Positions 44,163 to 54,049 of a DNA stretch of 64,000 nt are shown piece after piece. The notes below the pieces were generated by a model. It did not search any database, was not told the DNA's origin, and was given only the letters and a program-made list of their open reading frames with translations. Source of the stretch: Rhodoblastus sp963727035 (GTDB lineage: Bacteria; Pseudomonadota; Alphaproteobacteria; Rhizobiales; Beijerinckiaceae); the NCBI GenBank assembly GCA_963727035.1, contig CAVSEY010000010.1, positions 1 to 64,000 of the forward strand, read 5' to 3'. Numbering within the stretch: position 1 is the first letter of the stretch; every line of letters starts with the position of its first letter. The translations under genes were made by a program, and so were the position numbers.

Positions 44163-45308
44163 TCAACCGAGCTTCAGCCAGGTCCGGGTCAGACGGACGA
44201 TGTCGTTGTAGGTGGCGACCAGCATCAGCATGGCGACGAAGGCCAAGCCGATGCGGAACCCGAATTCCTGGACGCGCCGGGTCAGCGCCCGCCCGCGAGC
44301 CGCCTCGACGGCGTAATAGAGCAGGTGGCCGCCGTCGAGCAGCGGAACCGGCAGCAAGTTCAGGAATCCGATCGAAATCGACATCAGCGCCGTCAGATTG
44401 ATCAGCGGCCATATGCCCGCTTTCGCCACTTCGCCGGACACTTCGGCAATGCGAATGGGACCCGACAATTGCTTCGGCGATTCCTTGCCGACCGACAGAT
44501 TGCCCAGATAAGCAGCCGTCCCGGCGATCACGCTCCAGGTTTCATGGAAAGCCTCGACCGCCGCTGCGGGCGCGCTGAAGGTTTCCTTGCGCCAATCTTC
44601 CCGCGCTCCGCCCGCCATGACTCCGAGCACGCCGCCGTGCTCCGCGCCGAAGGGCGTCATGCTGTCCTTCACGACCGGCGCCGCGTCCAGCTCCAGCCGT
44701 TTCCCGGCGCGATCGATCACGAAATGGAGCTTCATGCCGCCGGAAGTGGAGACGATGCGCTGCATGTCGGCGAAACTGTCAAGCGCCTGCCCGTCGATCG
44801 AGACGACCAGATCGCCCGTCTGAAAGCCGGCGGCGGCGGCCGGACTATCGGCCACGACGCCGGCAATGCGCGGGATCAGCACGTCGCGCCCCTGGAAATA
44901 GAACAAGGCCGTGAAGATCAGGATGGCGAGGACGAAATTCGCAAAGGGCCCGGCCGCGGTCACCGCAGCGCGTTTCCATACATTCTGGGCGAAGAACGAA
45001 ACCTTGCGCTCCGCCTCCGGCATGCGGTCGGCGGCGTCCGGATCGATTTCGCCGGCGGCGCTGGCGTCGCCATGAAACCGCACATAGCCGCCCAAGGGCA
45101 GGGCCGCGAGCCGCCAGCGCGTGCCGTGGCGGTCGGTGTAATGGGCCAATTCCGGCCCGAACCCCATGGAAAAGGCGTCCACCTTGACCCCGAACATGCG
45201 GCCGACGATGAAATGGCCGAATTCATGGAAAAACACGACGAGGCCGAGGACGAACATGAAGGGCACGATATAGGAGCCCAACGTCCACAAGGAATGGAAC
45301 AGCAACAT
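44163..45308 (-). CDS. rseP: Site-2 protease RseP (RIP metalloprotease)
   Basis: 381 residues, M50 family. Zinc ligands HEFGH at residues 28-32 in the first membrane helix and the third ligand in VPLLDGGHLL near the C-terminus. A single PDZ domain lies between (GVVADSPAAAAGFQTGDLVV). Cleaves membrane-anchored anti-sigma factors inside the bilayer. Size and one-PDZ layout are normal for alphaproteobacteria. Conserved position between dxr and bamA. Confidence 0.95.
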   Translation of the reverse strand: MLLFHSLWTLGSYIVPFMFVLGLVVFFHEFGHFIVGRMFGVKVDAFSMGFGPELAHYTDRHGTRWRLAALPLGGYVRFHGDASAAGEIDPDAADRMPEAERKVSFFAQNVWKRAAVTAAGPFANFVLAILIFTALFYFQGRDVLIPRIAGVVADSPAAAAGFQTGDLVVSIDGQALDSFADMQRIVSTSGGMKLHFVIDRAGKRLELDAAPVVKDSMTPFGAEHGGVLGVMAGGAREDWRKETFSAPAAAVEAFHETWSVIAGTAAYLGNLSVGKESPKQLSGPIRIAEVSGEVAKAGIWPLINLTALMSISIGFLNLLPVPLLDGGHLLYYAVEAARGRALTRRVQEFGFRIGLAFVAMLMLVATYNDIVRLTRTWLKLG

Positions 45309-45379
45309 GGCGCATCCTGGCTGCGCGGCCCGGGCGCCGCGCGAATGTTTACGATTTCTTTACCATGACGTATCGCCGC

Positions 45380-46586
45380 CTAGCGGCCAAGGCCCGCGAG
45401 CCGCGCCCGCGACCTTTCTCTCACAATATGGTCAACGGCGAGCGCGGTCTCAATATCCGCCGGCGTCCGCGCCGCGCCTTCTTTCTCGAATAGTTCACAA
45501 ATCTCTTGAACATATCTCGCTATGTCATTGAATCCGATTTCATTATTCAGAAACGCAGCGACCATGACTTCGTTCGCGGCGTTCATGATGGTCGGCATGG
45601 CCCCGCCCGCCGCGAGCACGTCCATCGCCACCCGAAGCGCGGGAAAGCGTTGCAGATCCGGCTTCTCGAAAGTCAACGACCCGATCTGGGCGAGATCAAG
45701 GCGGCGCGCCTGGGTCGCCACCCGATCCGGCCAGCCGAGGCAATGGGCGATCGGAACCTTCATGTCGGGGACCGCCATGCCGGCGGTCACCGCGCCGTCG
45801 GCGAAGGAAACCAGTCCGTGAACGATCGACTGGGGATGAACGAGAACGTCGAGCTTGCGCGCCTCGATTGCCGAAAATATGCAAGGCCTCGATCAGTTCG
45901 AGCCCCTTGTTCATCAGGCTCGCGGAATCGACTGTCACCTTCGGGCCCATCGTCCAGTTGGGATGGGCGAGCGCCTGCTCCGGGGTCGCGGCGGCGATTC
46001 TCTCGGCGCTCCAGGTCCGGAACGGGCCGCCGGAGGCCGTGAGCCACATCTTTTCGATCGTTTTCGGGCTTTCTCCGCCCAGGGCCTGGAAGATGGCGTT
46101 ATGCTCCGAATCCATCGGCAGAACGCGAACGCCCTTTTCGCGCGCCCGGCGCATGAAGGGTTCGCCGGCGCAGACCAGGCATTCCTTGTTGGCGAGGGCG
46201 ACATCCCGGCCCGCCTCGATCGCGGCGTAGGTCGGTATGACGCCGGCGGCCCCGGCGATGGCGCCAACCACCAGATCGGCGTCCATCCCCGCAGCTTCCT
46301 TCAGCGCCTCGGCGCCGGCGCCGGCGCGGATTCCCGAGCCGGCCAGTTCGGATTTCAACGCTCCATAGGCGGCAGGGTCGGCGACGGCCGCGAAGCTCGC
46401 GCTCAGGGACCGGGCGACGCGGGCGAGATTGACGGCGTCGCGCCCGCCAGCCACCGCCACCGTCTCGAACGCGCCCGGCGCGCCGAGGATCACCGCCTCG
46501 GTCGAACGCCCGATCGAGCCGGTCGCGCCGAGAAGGGTGAGCTTGCGCGGGCGCGCGAGCGGCATGGGCGCCGGAGATGCGGTCAT
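45380..46586 (-). CDS. dxr: 1-deoxy-D-xylulose 5-phosphate reductoisomerase (apparent frameshift)
   Basis: The N-terminal NADPH domain (LTLLGATGSIGRSTEAVI) and catalytic part (LPMDSEHNAIFQAL, LTASGGPFRTW) run to ALHIF in one frame. The C-terminal part (VPIAHCLGWPDRV, IMNAANEVMVAAFL) is in another. Deleting one G near 45873 gives HIFAIEARKLDVLVHPQSIV, the normal sequence. The MEP pathway enzyme should be essential here, so an assembly indel is likely. Intact length would be about 402 residues. In the usual cdsA-dxr-rseP order. Confidence 0.92.
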
Positions 46587-46598
46587 GAGAATCCTGCT

Positions 46599-47491
46599 CT
46601 ATTGCCAATAAAAGAGGCCGGCCGCCGCGCTCGGCGGCACGCCGCGCCACAGGCCGAACAAGGCGGCGAAGATCGCCGCCGCGATGAAGCCGTCGATCCG
46701 GTCCATGACGCCGCCATGGCCGGGAATGAGCCGGCTCGAAATCTTTCACCCCGAACCGCCGCTTGACCCAGGATTCGAACAGGTCGCCGGCCTGGGCCAG
46801 CGCGCCGGCGGCAAGGCCGAGCACGAAAACCGGGCCGAGCGGCGCCTGGGTGGTGGGCCAGACATGGGCCACGGCCGCCCCGAACGCCGCGCCGCACGAC
46901 ACGCCGACAAGAAAACCGGACCAGGTCTTGCCGGGCGAGACGCGCGGCGCGAGTTTTGGGCCGCCGATCAGCCGGCCGCCGAAATAGGCGAAGACATCCG
47001 TGCCCCAGACCACCGCGAACAGCCAGCCGATGGCGAGGGCGCCGAAAAACGGGATCATTGCGCAGGGACAGTACGGCCAGCAGCAACCCGCCGGCGTAGA
47101 ACAGGCCGGAAGCCGCCCACAGACGGAACCCGGGCCCGGCCGCCCAGGCGACGAAAGCCACGACGAAGGGCGCCAGCAGAAAGGCGAACTCGATTCGCCC
47201 GAGGCGGAAGAGAATGGCGATCGCGAACACAAGGCTCGCGCCCGCCAGAGCGCGCAGCAGGGGAAGCGGCGCCTCGATCAGGCGCTGCCATTCCCAGTTC
47301 ACCGCCAGCGCCGCGATCAGCCAGAACAGGGTGAAAAACCAGCCGCCCAGCGCGAGCGCGCCCACCGCCGCTCCGGCCAGGAACAGGGCCGAGGCCGCGC
47401 GAACCCACAGGTCGTCGAGGCGATGGCGCGCCATCAGGCCCGGCGCGCTTGCGGTCTCGCCCGGATTCGGCGACGCGCCGGACTTATCCAT
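46599..47491 (-). CDS. cdsA: Phosphatidate cytidylyltransferase (two apparent frameshifts)
   Basis: The membrane-rich N-terminus (RAASALFLAGAAVGALALGG) is in one frame to LSLRNDP. The middle (FGALAIGWLFAVVWGTDVFA, GGRLIGGPKLAPRVSPGKTW) is in a second. The end (SRLIPGHGGVMDRIDGFIAA) is in the first again. Removing one T from TTTTT (47045-47049 on the plus strand as AAAAA) and one G near 46737 restores the complete CDP-alcohol signature and a 297-residue protein ending YWQ. CdsA makes CDP-diacylglycerol and is essential, so the breaks are probably sequence errors. Confidence 0.9.
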
Positions 47492-47509
47492 GAGTGAGCC
47501 GTAACCCGC

Positions 47510-48337
47510 TCATGACGCGGACTTGACTTGGGCAAGGTTGGGGACTTGGGCGAGGCCAGGGACTTGGGCGTGGCTCGGGACTTGGGCGACTCGGCCGAAA
47601 CGCCGCTCGCGCGAGCGGAAGCTGGCGATCGCCTCCTCGAAGGCGGCGCGGTCGAAATCCGGCCAGTGGATCGGCAGGAAAACCAGTTCGCTATAGGCCG
47701 CTTGCCACATCAGGAAATTGGACAGGCGCATCTCCCCCGAGGTGCGGATGATGAGGTCGGGATCGGGCGTCCCGGCGGTCCAGAGCCGCGTGGCGAGCGC
47801 GTCTTCGTCGATCTCGTCGGGATCGATCCGGCCCGCCGCCGCGTCGCGGGCCAAAGCGCGCGCCGCCTCGACGATCTCCTGGCGCGCGCCGTAGTTGAAG
47901 GCGACGATGAGATCGAGCTTGCTGTTGCGCTTGGTGCGGTTCTCGGCTTCTTCGAGCAGGGCGACGATTTCCGGCTTGAGATTGCCGCGCTCGCCGACCA
48001 CCCGCACCCGCACGCCCGCCTCTTCGAGCGTATGCAGGTCGCTGCGGATGAACAGCTTGAGCAGGCCCATCAGGTCGGCGATTTCCTGGGGCGGACGCGC
48101 CCAGTTCTCGCTGGAGAAGCTGTAGACGGTGAGATAGCGCACCCCGAGGTCGCTCGCCGCGCGCACCGCGCGCCGCAAGGCCTCGACGCCGCGCCGATGG
48201 CCCTCGAACCGGGGCAGGCCGCGCGCGGCCGCCCAGCGGCCGTTGCCGTCCATGATGATCCCGACATGCAGTCCGCCGGCGCCGGAAGGACGCTTCGCTC
48301 CGCCGGCGCCGTCGATCGTTCGCTGTTCGCTCATCAA
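47510..48337 (-). CDS. uppS: Undecaprenyl diphosphate synthase
   Basis: 275 residues of a cis-prenyltransferase. The signature GIIMDGNGRWA holds the catalytic Asp; YSFSSENW and IRTSGEMRLSNFLMWQAAYS are also present. Adds eight isoprene units to farnesyl diphosphate to make the cell-wall lipid carrier. The C-terminus carries a tandem repeat AQVPSHA-QVPGLA-QVPNLA-QV of about 20 residues encoded by 21-bp DNA repeats, not part of the fold. Followed by cdsA after 18 bp. Confidence 0.96.
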   Translation of the reverse strand: MMSEQRTIDGAGGAKRPSGAGGLHVGIIMDGNGRWAAARGLPRFEGHRRGVEALRRAVRAASDLGVRYLTVYSFSSENWARPPQEIADLMGLLKLFIRSDLHTLEEAGVRVRVVGERGNLKPEIVALLEEAENRTKRNSKLDLIVAFNYGARQEIVEAARALARDAAAGRIDPDEIDEDALATRLWTAGTPDPDLIIRTSGEMRLSNFLMWQAAYSELVFLPIHWPDFDRAAFEEAIASFRSRERRFGRVAQVPSHAQVPGLAQVPNLAQVKSAS

Positions 48338-48433
48338 ATCCGCCCGTCGCCTGAAGCCCGCGCCGCCCGCCCGGCGCCTGAACGCTTTAGCACGATTCCC
48401 ATTCCGACACGACGCCCGCCCGGCGACCGCGCG

Positions 48434-48994
48434 TCAGACCTGCATGATTTCCTTTTCCTTGGCCGCCAGCACCCCGTCGATTTCGGCGATGGCCGCGTCG
48501 GTGGCCTTCTGGACTTCGCCCTCGTGGCGCTTTTCCTCGTCCTCGCCGAGCGCCTTGTCCTTGGAGAGCTTTTTCAGCACGTCCATGCCGTCGCGGCGCA
48601 CATGGCGCACGGCGACGCGCGATTCCTCGGAATATTTATGGGCGAGCTTGACCAGTTCCTTGCGGCGCTGCTCGTTCAGCTCGGGAATGCGGATGCGCAG
48701 GATCTGGCCCTCGACGGTCGGCGAGAGGCCGAGATTGGCGTCGCGGATCGCCTTGTCCACCGCCCCGACCATGCCCTTGTCCCACACCTGGACCGCAAGC
48801 GCCCGCGATTCCGGCACCGAAATGGTCGCGACCTGGTTGATCGGCATGGACTGGCCATAGGCTTCGACCATGACCGGCTCCAGCAGCGCGGCGGAGGCGC
48901 GCCCGGTGCGCAAGCCCCCAAGCTCGTGCTTGAGCGCCTGGATTGCGCCATGCATGCGCCGCTTGATTTCCGCCAGATCGAATTGCGCGCTCAT
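48434..48994 (-). CDS. frr: Ribosome recycling factor
   Basis: 186 residues, normal for the family. The three-helix bundle carries the characteristic LKHELGGLRTGRASAALLEP at the N-terminus and VAVRHVRRDGMDVLKKL later. Splits post-termination ribosomes with EF-G. Between pyrH and uppS, the conserved order; the gap to pyrH is 58 bp. Confidence 0.97.
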   Translation of the reverse strand: MSAQFDLAEIKRRMHGAIQALKHELGGLRTGRASAALLEPVMVEAYGQSMPINQVATISVPESRALAVQVWDKGMVGAVDKAIRDANLGLSPTVEGQILRIRIPELNEQRRKELVKLAHKYSEESRVAVRHVRRDGMDVLKKLSKDKALGEDEEKRHEGEVQKATDAAIAEIDGVLAAKEKEIMQV

Positions 48995-49052
48995 AAGTCA
49001 CCTGTCCTGGTCGGCGCCGGCGCGCCGGATGTTTGTCTTGCGCGGCCGCCGG

Positions 49053-49781
49053 TCAAGGCGTGACGAGGGTCGCCCTGCCCTGGCCTGACAGCGCCGCCGT
49101 GATGGCGCGCGGCTCCGCGATGGAAAAGACGATTATCGGAATCCGGTTCTCTCTCGCAAGAGCAAAGGCGGCCGTATCCATTACCGCGAGGTTTTTGGCG
49201 ATGGCCTCGTCCTGGCTCACACGCTCGTAGCGGGTCGCGGTCGGGTCCTTCTTGGGGTCGGCGGAATAGACGCCGTCCACCTGGGTCGCCTTCATGATCG
49301 CGTCGCACGACAGTTCCGCGGCGCGCAGGGCCGCGCCGGTGTCGGTGGTGAAGAACGGATTGCCGGTGCCGCCGGCGAGAATGACGATCCGGCCCTTGCC
49401 AAGGTGATGGAGCGCCGCCTGCCGCGAATAGGGCTGGCAAACCGAAGGCATGGGCACGGCGGAAAGCGCCCGCGCCGCCCGGCCGCGCTTCTCGACCGCA
49501 TATTCGATGGCCAGGGCGTTCATCACGGTCGCCAGCATGCCGATGGAATCGGCCCGCGCCCGCTCGATCCCCTTTTCCGCCCCGCGAATGCCGCGAAAAA
49601 AATTGCCGCCGCCGACCACCACCGCGATTTCCGTCCCCCGTTCGGCCGCCGCCGCCAGATCGTCGGCGATCCGGTCGAGGGTCGCGGAATCGAGGCCGTG
49701 GGTCTGGCCGCCCTGCAGGGCCTCGCCCGACAATTTGACGACCACGCGTTTCCATTTCGGGCCTTGCGGCGAAGCGTTCAT
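49053..49781 (-). CDS. pyrH: UMP kinase
   Basis: 242 residues, amino-acid-kinase fold: VVKLSGEALQGG at the start, VVGGGNFFRG for nucleotide binding, and AGGTGNPFFTTDTGAALRA for the conserved phosphate loop. Phosphorylates UMP to UDP. Usually follows tsf directly; here a divergent membrane-protein gene separates them. Confidence 0.97.
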   Translation of the reverse strand: MNASPQGPKWKRVVVKLSGEALQGGQTHGLDSATLDRIADDLAAAAERGTEIAVVVGGGNFFRGIRGAEKGIERARADSIGMLATVMNALAIEYAVEKRGRAARALSAVPMPSVCQPYSRQAALHHLGKGRIVILAGGTGNPFFTTDTGAALRAAELSCDAIMKATQVDGVYSADPKKDPTATRYERVSQDEAIAKNLAVMDTAAFALARENRIPIIVFSIAEPRAITAALSGQGRATLVTP

Positions 49782-49994
49782 CGAGGCTCCCTTGGCGGCT
49801 CCTTCAGCCGCGCCGCGATTCGCGGCGCTCGCATCCTGCTTCTAGAGCGCGCGGCGAAAAAGGGAAACCCGGATTCTCGCGACGGCGCGACGACCGGAGC
49901 CCGGCCGCCGCGAAGGATTCGCAACAGGCCTTCGACAGCGTTTCTTTACCCTGGCCGGCTATTCTCGCCGGATCCTTCCCGCGGGAAAGCCGCC

Positions 49995-51458
49995 ATGACC
50001 CTAGCCCCCGCCGCCCTCGCCGACGCCGCGCCGGACGACGCCCGGCGCGCCGAGTGGGCGCCTGCGCTCGCCGCGGTCCTGCTCTTCGTCATTCCGCTGT
50101 TTTCCCTCGCCACGCTCAACGACGGCGACACTTTCTGGCATATCGCCTCAGGCGACTGGATTCTCGCCCACCGCGCGATCCCGACCGCCGATCCCTTCAC
50201 ATTTTCCATGGCGGGCGCGCCCTGGACCGCGCATGAGTGGCTGTCCGAGGTCCTGTTCGCCTTGTCCTACCGGCTGGGCGGCTGGAACGGCGTGGTGATT
50301 CTCGTCGCCGCGGCCGCCGCGGCGACCGCTTATCTCCTGGTGAGGCGGCTGCAGCGCGACCTCCAGGGCCCGGCCCTCGCGATCTTGGCGACCCTCGGAC
50401 TGTCCCTGCTGCTGGAGAACTTGCTTGCGCGGCCCCATATTCTGGCGCTGCCGGTTTTCGCCGCCTGGGCGGCCGGCCTGTTCGCGGCGCGCGATTCCGG
50501 CCGCGCGCCCTCCGTGGCGCTGCTTCCGCTGATGACGCTCTGGGTCAATCTGCACGGCAGTTTCATCTTCGGCCTGACCCTGCTTGCCCCGCTGGCGCTG
50601 CAGGCCGTGATCGAGGCCCCGGCCGAAAGGCGCGTCGAAACCGCGCGCGACTGGATGCTGTTCGGCCTGCTGGCGGTTGGCGCCGCCCTGATCAATCCCC
50701 ACGGCGTCGAGGCGCTGATCTTTCCCTTCAAGCTGATGGGCATGAAAAGCCTGTCCGCCGTCGCCGAATGGCGCCCCAAATCCTTCGCCGAGATCGGGCC
50801 GCTGGAAATCGCTTTGCTGGCCCTGGTCGGCTTTGCGCTCCATCGCCCGATCCGGGTCGGGCCACTGGGACTCGCGCTGCTGATCGTGCTGATCCACCTC
50901 GCCCTGCGCCATGCCCGCCACGGCATGGTTCTCGGCGTGGTCGGGCCGATGATTCTCGCAGGCCCGATCGCGCGCGCCCTCGGCGCGACCGCTATCGGCC
51001 CGCTGCGCCTGACCCGCGCGCAGGGCGCCGGGCTGGCCGCGCTGTTCATCGCGCTCGCCGGGATACGCCTCGCCGTTCCGCTGGAGCGGCGCGACAATCC
51101 CTCCGCGCCGGTTTCCGCCCTCGCCGCCGTTCCCGCCAGCCTGCGCGGCGCGCCGGCCCTCAATCATTACGATTTCGGCGGCTATCTGATCTTTTCCGGC
51201 GTGCGGCCCTATGTCGACGGGCGGACGGACCTGTTCGGCGACGGCTTCTTCGCCGATTACGACCAGATCATCGCCGGCGACCCCAAGGCGCTGGACGCGG
51301 CGCTGGACAAGTGGAACATCGCCTGGACGATTTTTCCGCCCGGCCTTCCCGTGGTCCGCGCGCTCGACTCCCGTTCCGATTGGGTCAGGCTCTATCAGGA
51401 CGCCCATGCGGTGATCCACGTCCGCCGCGACTCCCTCGCGCCCGATCTGCGCAAATGA
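49995..51458 (+). CDS. Multi-pass membrane protein, unknown function
   Basis: 487 residues with about ten hydrophobic helices from residue 25 on, then a soluble C-terminal domain (ALNHYDFGGYLIFSGVRPYV, DGRTDLFGDGFF, then WTIFPPGLPVVRAL). The conserved-looking elements DTFWHIASGDWIL and HEWLSEVLFALSY in the first loop resemble large membrane glycosyltransferase-like (GT-C-type) proteins, but I cannot name the family. Start at 49995 is the first ATG after the pyrH-overlapping shadow. It is inserted, on the opposite strand, between tsf and pyrH. Confidence 0.75.
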   Translation: MTLAPAALADAAPDDARRAEWAPALAAVLLFVIPLFSLATLNDGDTFWHIASGDWILAHRAIPTADPFTFSMAGAPWTAHEWLSEVLFALSYRLGGWNGVVILVAAAAAATAYLLVRRLQRDLQGPALAILATLGLSLLLENLLARPHILALPVFAAWAAGLFAARDSGRAPSVALLPLMTLWVNLHGSFIFGLTLLAPLALQAVIEAPAERRVETARDWMLFGLLAVGAALINPHGVEALIFPFKLMGMKSLSAVAEWRPKSFAEIGPLEIALLALVGFALHRPIRVGPLGLALLIVLIHLALRHARHGMVLGVVGPMILAGPIARALGATAIGPLRLTRAQGAGLAALFIALAGIRLAVPLERRDNPSAPVSALAAVPASLRGAPALNHYDFGGYLIFSGVRPYVDGRTDLFGDGFFADYDQIIAGDPKALDAALDKWNIAWTIFPPGLPVVRALDSRSDWVRLYQDAHAVIHVRRDSLAPDLRK

Positions 51459-51485
51459 AAAAGGCGGCCCCCAAGGGCCGCCCTT
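51457..51485. terminator. Shared terminator between tsf and the membrane-protein gene
   Basis: The stem GGGCGGCCC-TTGG-GGGCCGCC is followed on the minus strand by TTTTTC, giving a good tsf terminator. On the plus strand it is preceded by AAAAA and could also act on the convergent gene. Confidence 0.75.
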
Positions 51486-51516
51486 CCGCAATTCCTGGCT
51501 TCAAGCGCGCGAGGGT

Positions 51517-52446
51517 TCAGCCCTGGCCCGAAGCGGCGGCGGCGACTTCGGCCGCGAAATCCGCTTCCTGCTTCTCGACGCCCTCGCCCAGCATATAGCG
51601 GACGAAGCCCTTGAGCGCCACCGGCGCGCCGACGGTCTTGGCGGCTTCCGCCACCGCCTGCGCGACGGTCTTGGCGCTGTCGTGGATATAGGGCTGCTCG
51701 ACCAGCGTGACTTCCTTGTAATAGGTCTTGAGGCCGGACTCGACGATCTTGTCGAGCACATGGGCCGGCTTGCCGGCGTTCTTCTCGCGCAGGACGTTCT
51801 TCTCGCGCTCCAGCATCGCGGGATCGAGGCCGGAGGCGTCGAGCGCCAGCGGATTGGCGGCGGCGACATGCATGGCGACCTTGCGGCCCAGTTCGGCGAG
51901 CTGGTCGGTGTCGCCGGTCAATTCCAGCGCCACGATCACGCCGATCTTGCCCACGCCCTCGCTCACCGCGCTGTGGACATAATGGCCGATGACGCCATGG
52001 GGCACGCTGAGCGAAGCCGCGCGGCGCAGGTTCATGTTCTCGCCGATGGTGGCGATGGCGTTGGAGATGGCGTCGGCCACCGTGCCGGCGTCGCCCGGAT
52101 AATGCTGCTTCTTCAGCTCTTCCACATCCGCGACGCCCTTTTCGACGGCGACCAGCGCGATGGTCTTGACCAGGGCCTGGAACTCCTCGTTGCGGGCGAC
52201 GAAATCGGTCTCGGAATTGACTTCGACCACCACGCCATTGCCGTCGCGCACCGCGACGCCGATCAGGCCTTCCGCCGCGACGCGGTCGGATTTCTTGGCC
52301 GCCTTGGACAGGCCCTTCTTGCGCAGCCAGTCGACCCCCGCCTGGATGTCGCCGCCGGTTTCATTGAGCGCCTGCTTGCAGTCCATCATGCCCGCGCCGG
52401 TCATTTCGCGCAGTTCCTTCACCATCGCGGCGGTGATATTGGCCAT
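51517..52446 (-). CDS. tsf: Elongation factor Ts
   Basis: 309 residues. The N-terminal UBA-like domain (KELREMTGAGMMDCKQALNE), then the EF-Tu-contacting region with NSETDFVARNEEFQ. Nucleotide exchange factor for EF-Tu. 233 bp downstream of rpsB, the universal order. A strong terminator follows, so pyrH must have a separate promoter here. Confidence 0.97.
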   Translation of the reverse strand: MANITAAMVKELREMTGAGMMDCKQALNETGGDIQAGVDWLRKKGLSKAAKKSDRVAAEGLIGVAVRDGNGVVVEVNSETDFVARNEEFQALVKTIALVAVEKGVADVEELKKQHYPGDAGTVADAISNAIATIGENMNLRRAASLSVPHGVIGHYVHSAVSEGVGKIGVIVALELTGDTDQLAELGRKVAMHVAAANPLALDASGLDPAMLEREKNVLREKNAGKPAHVLDKIVESGLKTYYKEVTLVEQPYIHDSAKTVAQAVAEAAKTVGAPVALKGFVRYMLGEGVEKQEADFAAEVAAAASGQG

Positions 52447-52679
52447 GGGGGGTTCCTTCAGGTTTTGGGCCGGCGCTCCCGCGCCTCGGGCCGAACGTTA
52501 AGACGGGAAAATGTGAAAACTCGACGACAAGCTTCTCGCCAAGAAGATGGCGCGCCAGTGGTGAGCCGGCGCGCCGCGAAAGACATCGATAGGCGCGCGA
52601 TCACCGAAAACCGGCGCTCCCGGCGCCACCCGCCTTTTCGCTCCCCCACGTGGCGGAAGCGTCAGTGTGGGGGTGGTGG

Positions 52680-53684
52680 TCAGCCGGCGATCAAGCCGCG
52701 CGCCTGTTCGACCCAGCCGCCGACCTTGCCGCCGAGCTTGAGTTCCGCGCCGATCTTGCCGGCGTCGTCGTCGGACATGGCCGCGAACTGCCAGTAATGG
52801 AACAGGCCGGCGTCATTGAGCTTCTTTTCGAGCTGCGGACCGACGCCCGTCAACTTCGAAAGATCGTCCGGCGCGCCGCGCGGCGCCGACAGAAGCTCGA
52901 AATGCTCAGCCCCGGCGGTCGCGACTTCCGCCTCGGCGGGCAGTTCGCCGGCGGCAGGCTCTTCCGAGGCGCCGATATCGACGCCCATCGAGCCCTGGCT
53001 GCGGGAAATGCCGTCGAGCGCGGCGCGGGCGAACAGATCGCAATACAGCGCGATGGCGCGGCCGGCGTCGTCATTGCCCGGGATCGGAAAAGTGATGCCG
53101 TCCGGATCGCAATTGGTGTCGAGGATCGCCGCGACCGGAATGTGCAGGCGGGCCGCCTCCTTGATCGCCAACTGCTCCTTGTTGGTGTCGATGACGAAGA
53201 TCAGGTCCGGGACGCCGCCCATCTCCTTGATGCCGCCGAGCGCCTTTTCCAGCTTGTCGCGCTCGCGCGACTGCATCAGGCGCTCCTTCTTGGTCAGGCC
53301 GCTCGCGCCCGCGCCGAGTTGGTCGTCGAGCTTGCGCAGGCGCTGGATCGAGGCCGAAATGGTCTTCCAGTTGGTCAGCATGCCGCCAAGCCAGCGGGAA
53401 TTGACGTAATATTGCGCCGAGCGCTTGGCGGCGTCGGCGATCTGCTCCTGCGCCTGGCGCTTGGTGCCGACGAACAGCACGCGGCCGCCCTTGGCGACCG
53501 TGTCGGACACCGCTTTCAGCGCCTGATGCAGCAGCGGAACGGTCTGGGCGAGGTCGATGACGTGGATATTGTTGCGGGTTCCGAAAATGAAGGGAGCCAT
53601 TTTCGGGTTCCAGCGGTGCGACTGGTGGCCGAAATGAGCGCCGGCCTCAAGCAGGCTGCGCATGGAAAAATCGGGAAGCGCCAT
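52680..53684 (-). CDS. rpsB: 30S ribosomal protein S2 with C-terminal extension
   Basis: 334 residues; bacterial S2 is usually about 240. The core (MRSLLEAGAHFGHQSHRWNP, GTKRQAQEQI, DLIFVIDTNKE) ends near residue 245. The extra 90 residues have an acidic linker and a helix-hairpin-helix-like domain (LSKLTGVGPQLEKKLNDAGL). Such extensions are known in Hyphomicrobiales S2, so this is a lineage marker. Start at 53684 by homology. A group II intron lies about 330 bp upstream. Confidence 0.96.
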   Translation of the reverse strand: MALPDFSMRSLLEAGAHFGHQSHRWNPKMAPFIFGTRNNIHVIDLAQTVPLLHQALKAVSDTVAKGGRVLFVGTKRQAQEQIADAAKRSAQYYVNSRWLGGMLTNWKTISASIQRLRKLDDQLGAGASGLTKKERLMQSRERDKLEKALGGIKEMGGVPDLIFVIDTNKEQLAIKEAARLHIPVAAILDTNCDPDGITFPIPGNDDAGRAIALYCDLFARAALDGISRSQGSMGVDIGASEEPAAGELPAEAEVATAGAEHFELLSAPRGAPDDLSKLTGVGPQLEKKLNDAGLFHYWQFAAMSDDDAGKIGAELKLGGKVGGWVEQARGLIAG

Positions 53685-54014
53685 GTTCTTTTCTCTCCGG
53701 TTGTGCCTCCGCGAACCTTTTGGGCCGGAATTCCGGCCACCGGAGCGCAACCTTGAATCAGGCGGCGCGACAGTTCGCGTGTGGGATGGGCGGCCCTCGT
53801 ACAGCAGGAAGGCCGGTTTGGCAAGGGTATCGCGCGGAAAATCGGGACGCCGGGGCGGGATGGGCGGCAAGAAGTCGTGGATCGAAGCGCCGGCTTCGTA
53901 AGATGAGCGCTCGAAGGCGCTATGGCAAAGATGCGTAGAGTAGGAGTGTGGCGCGGTGGCATTAGGCCGAGCATGTCTGTTTCCGCCCCTTTCGTCTGGC
54001 GGTGCCTTAGTGGC
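53685..54014. other. rpsB upstream region
   Basis: 330 bp between rpsB and the 3' end of the group II intron. It must carry the rpsB promoter/leader unless transcription enters from the intron. No clear hexamers or riboregulator recognised; no gene. Confidence 0.4.
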
Positions 54015-54049
54015 TCGTCCATAGCTCCCGTTTCCACACCCCCCTCATC

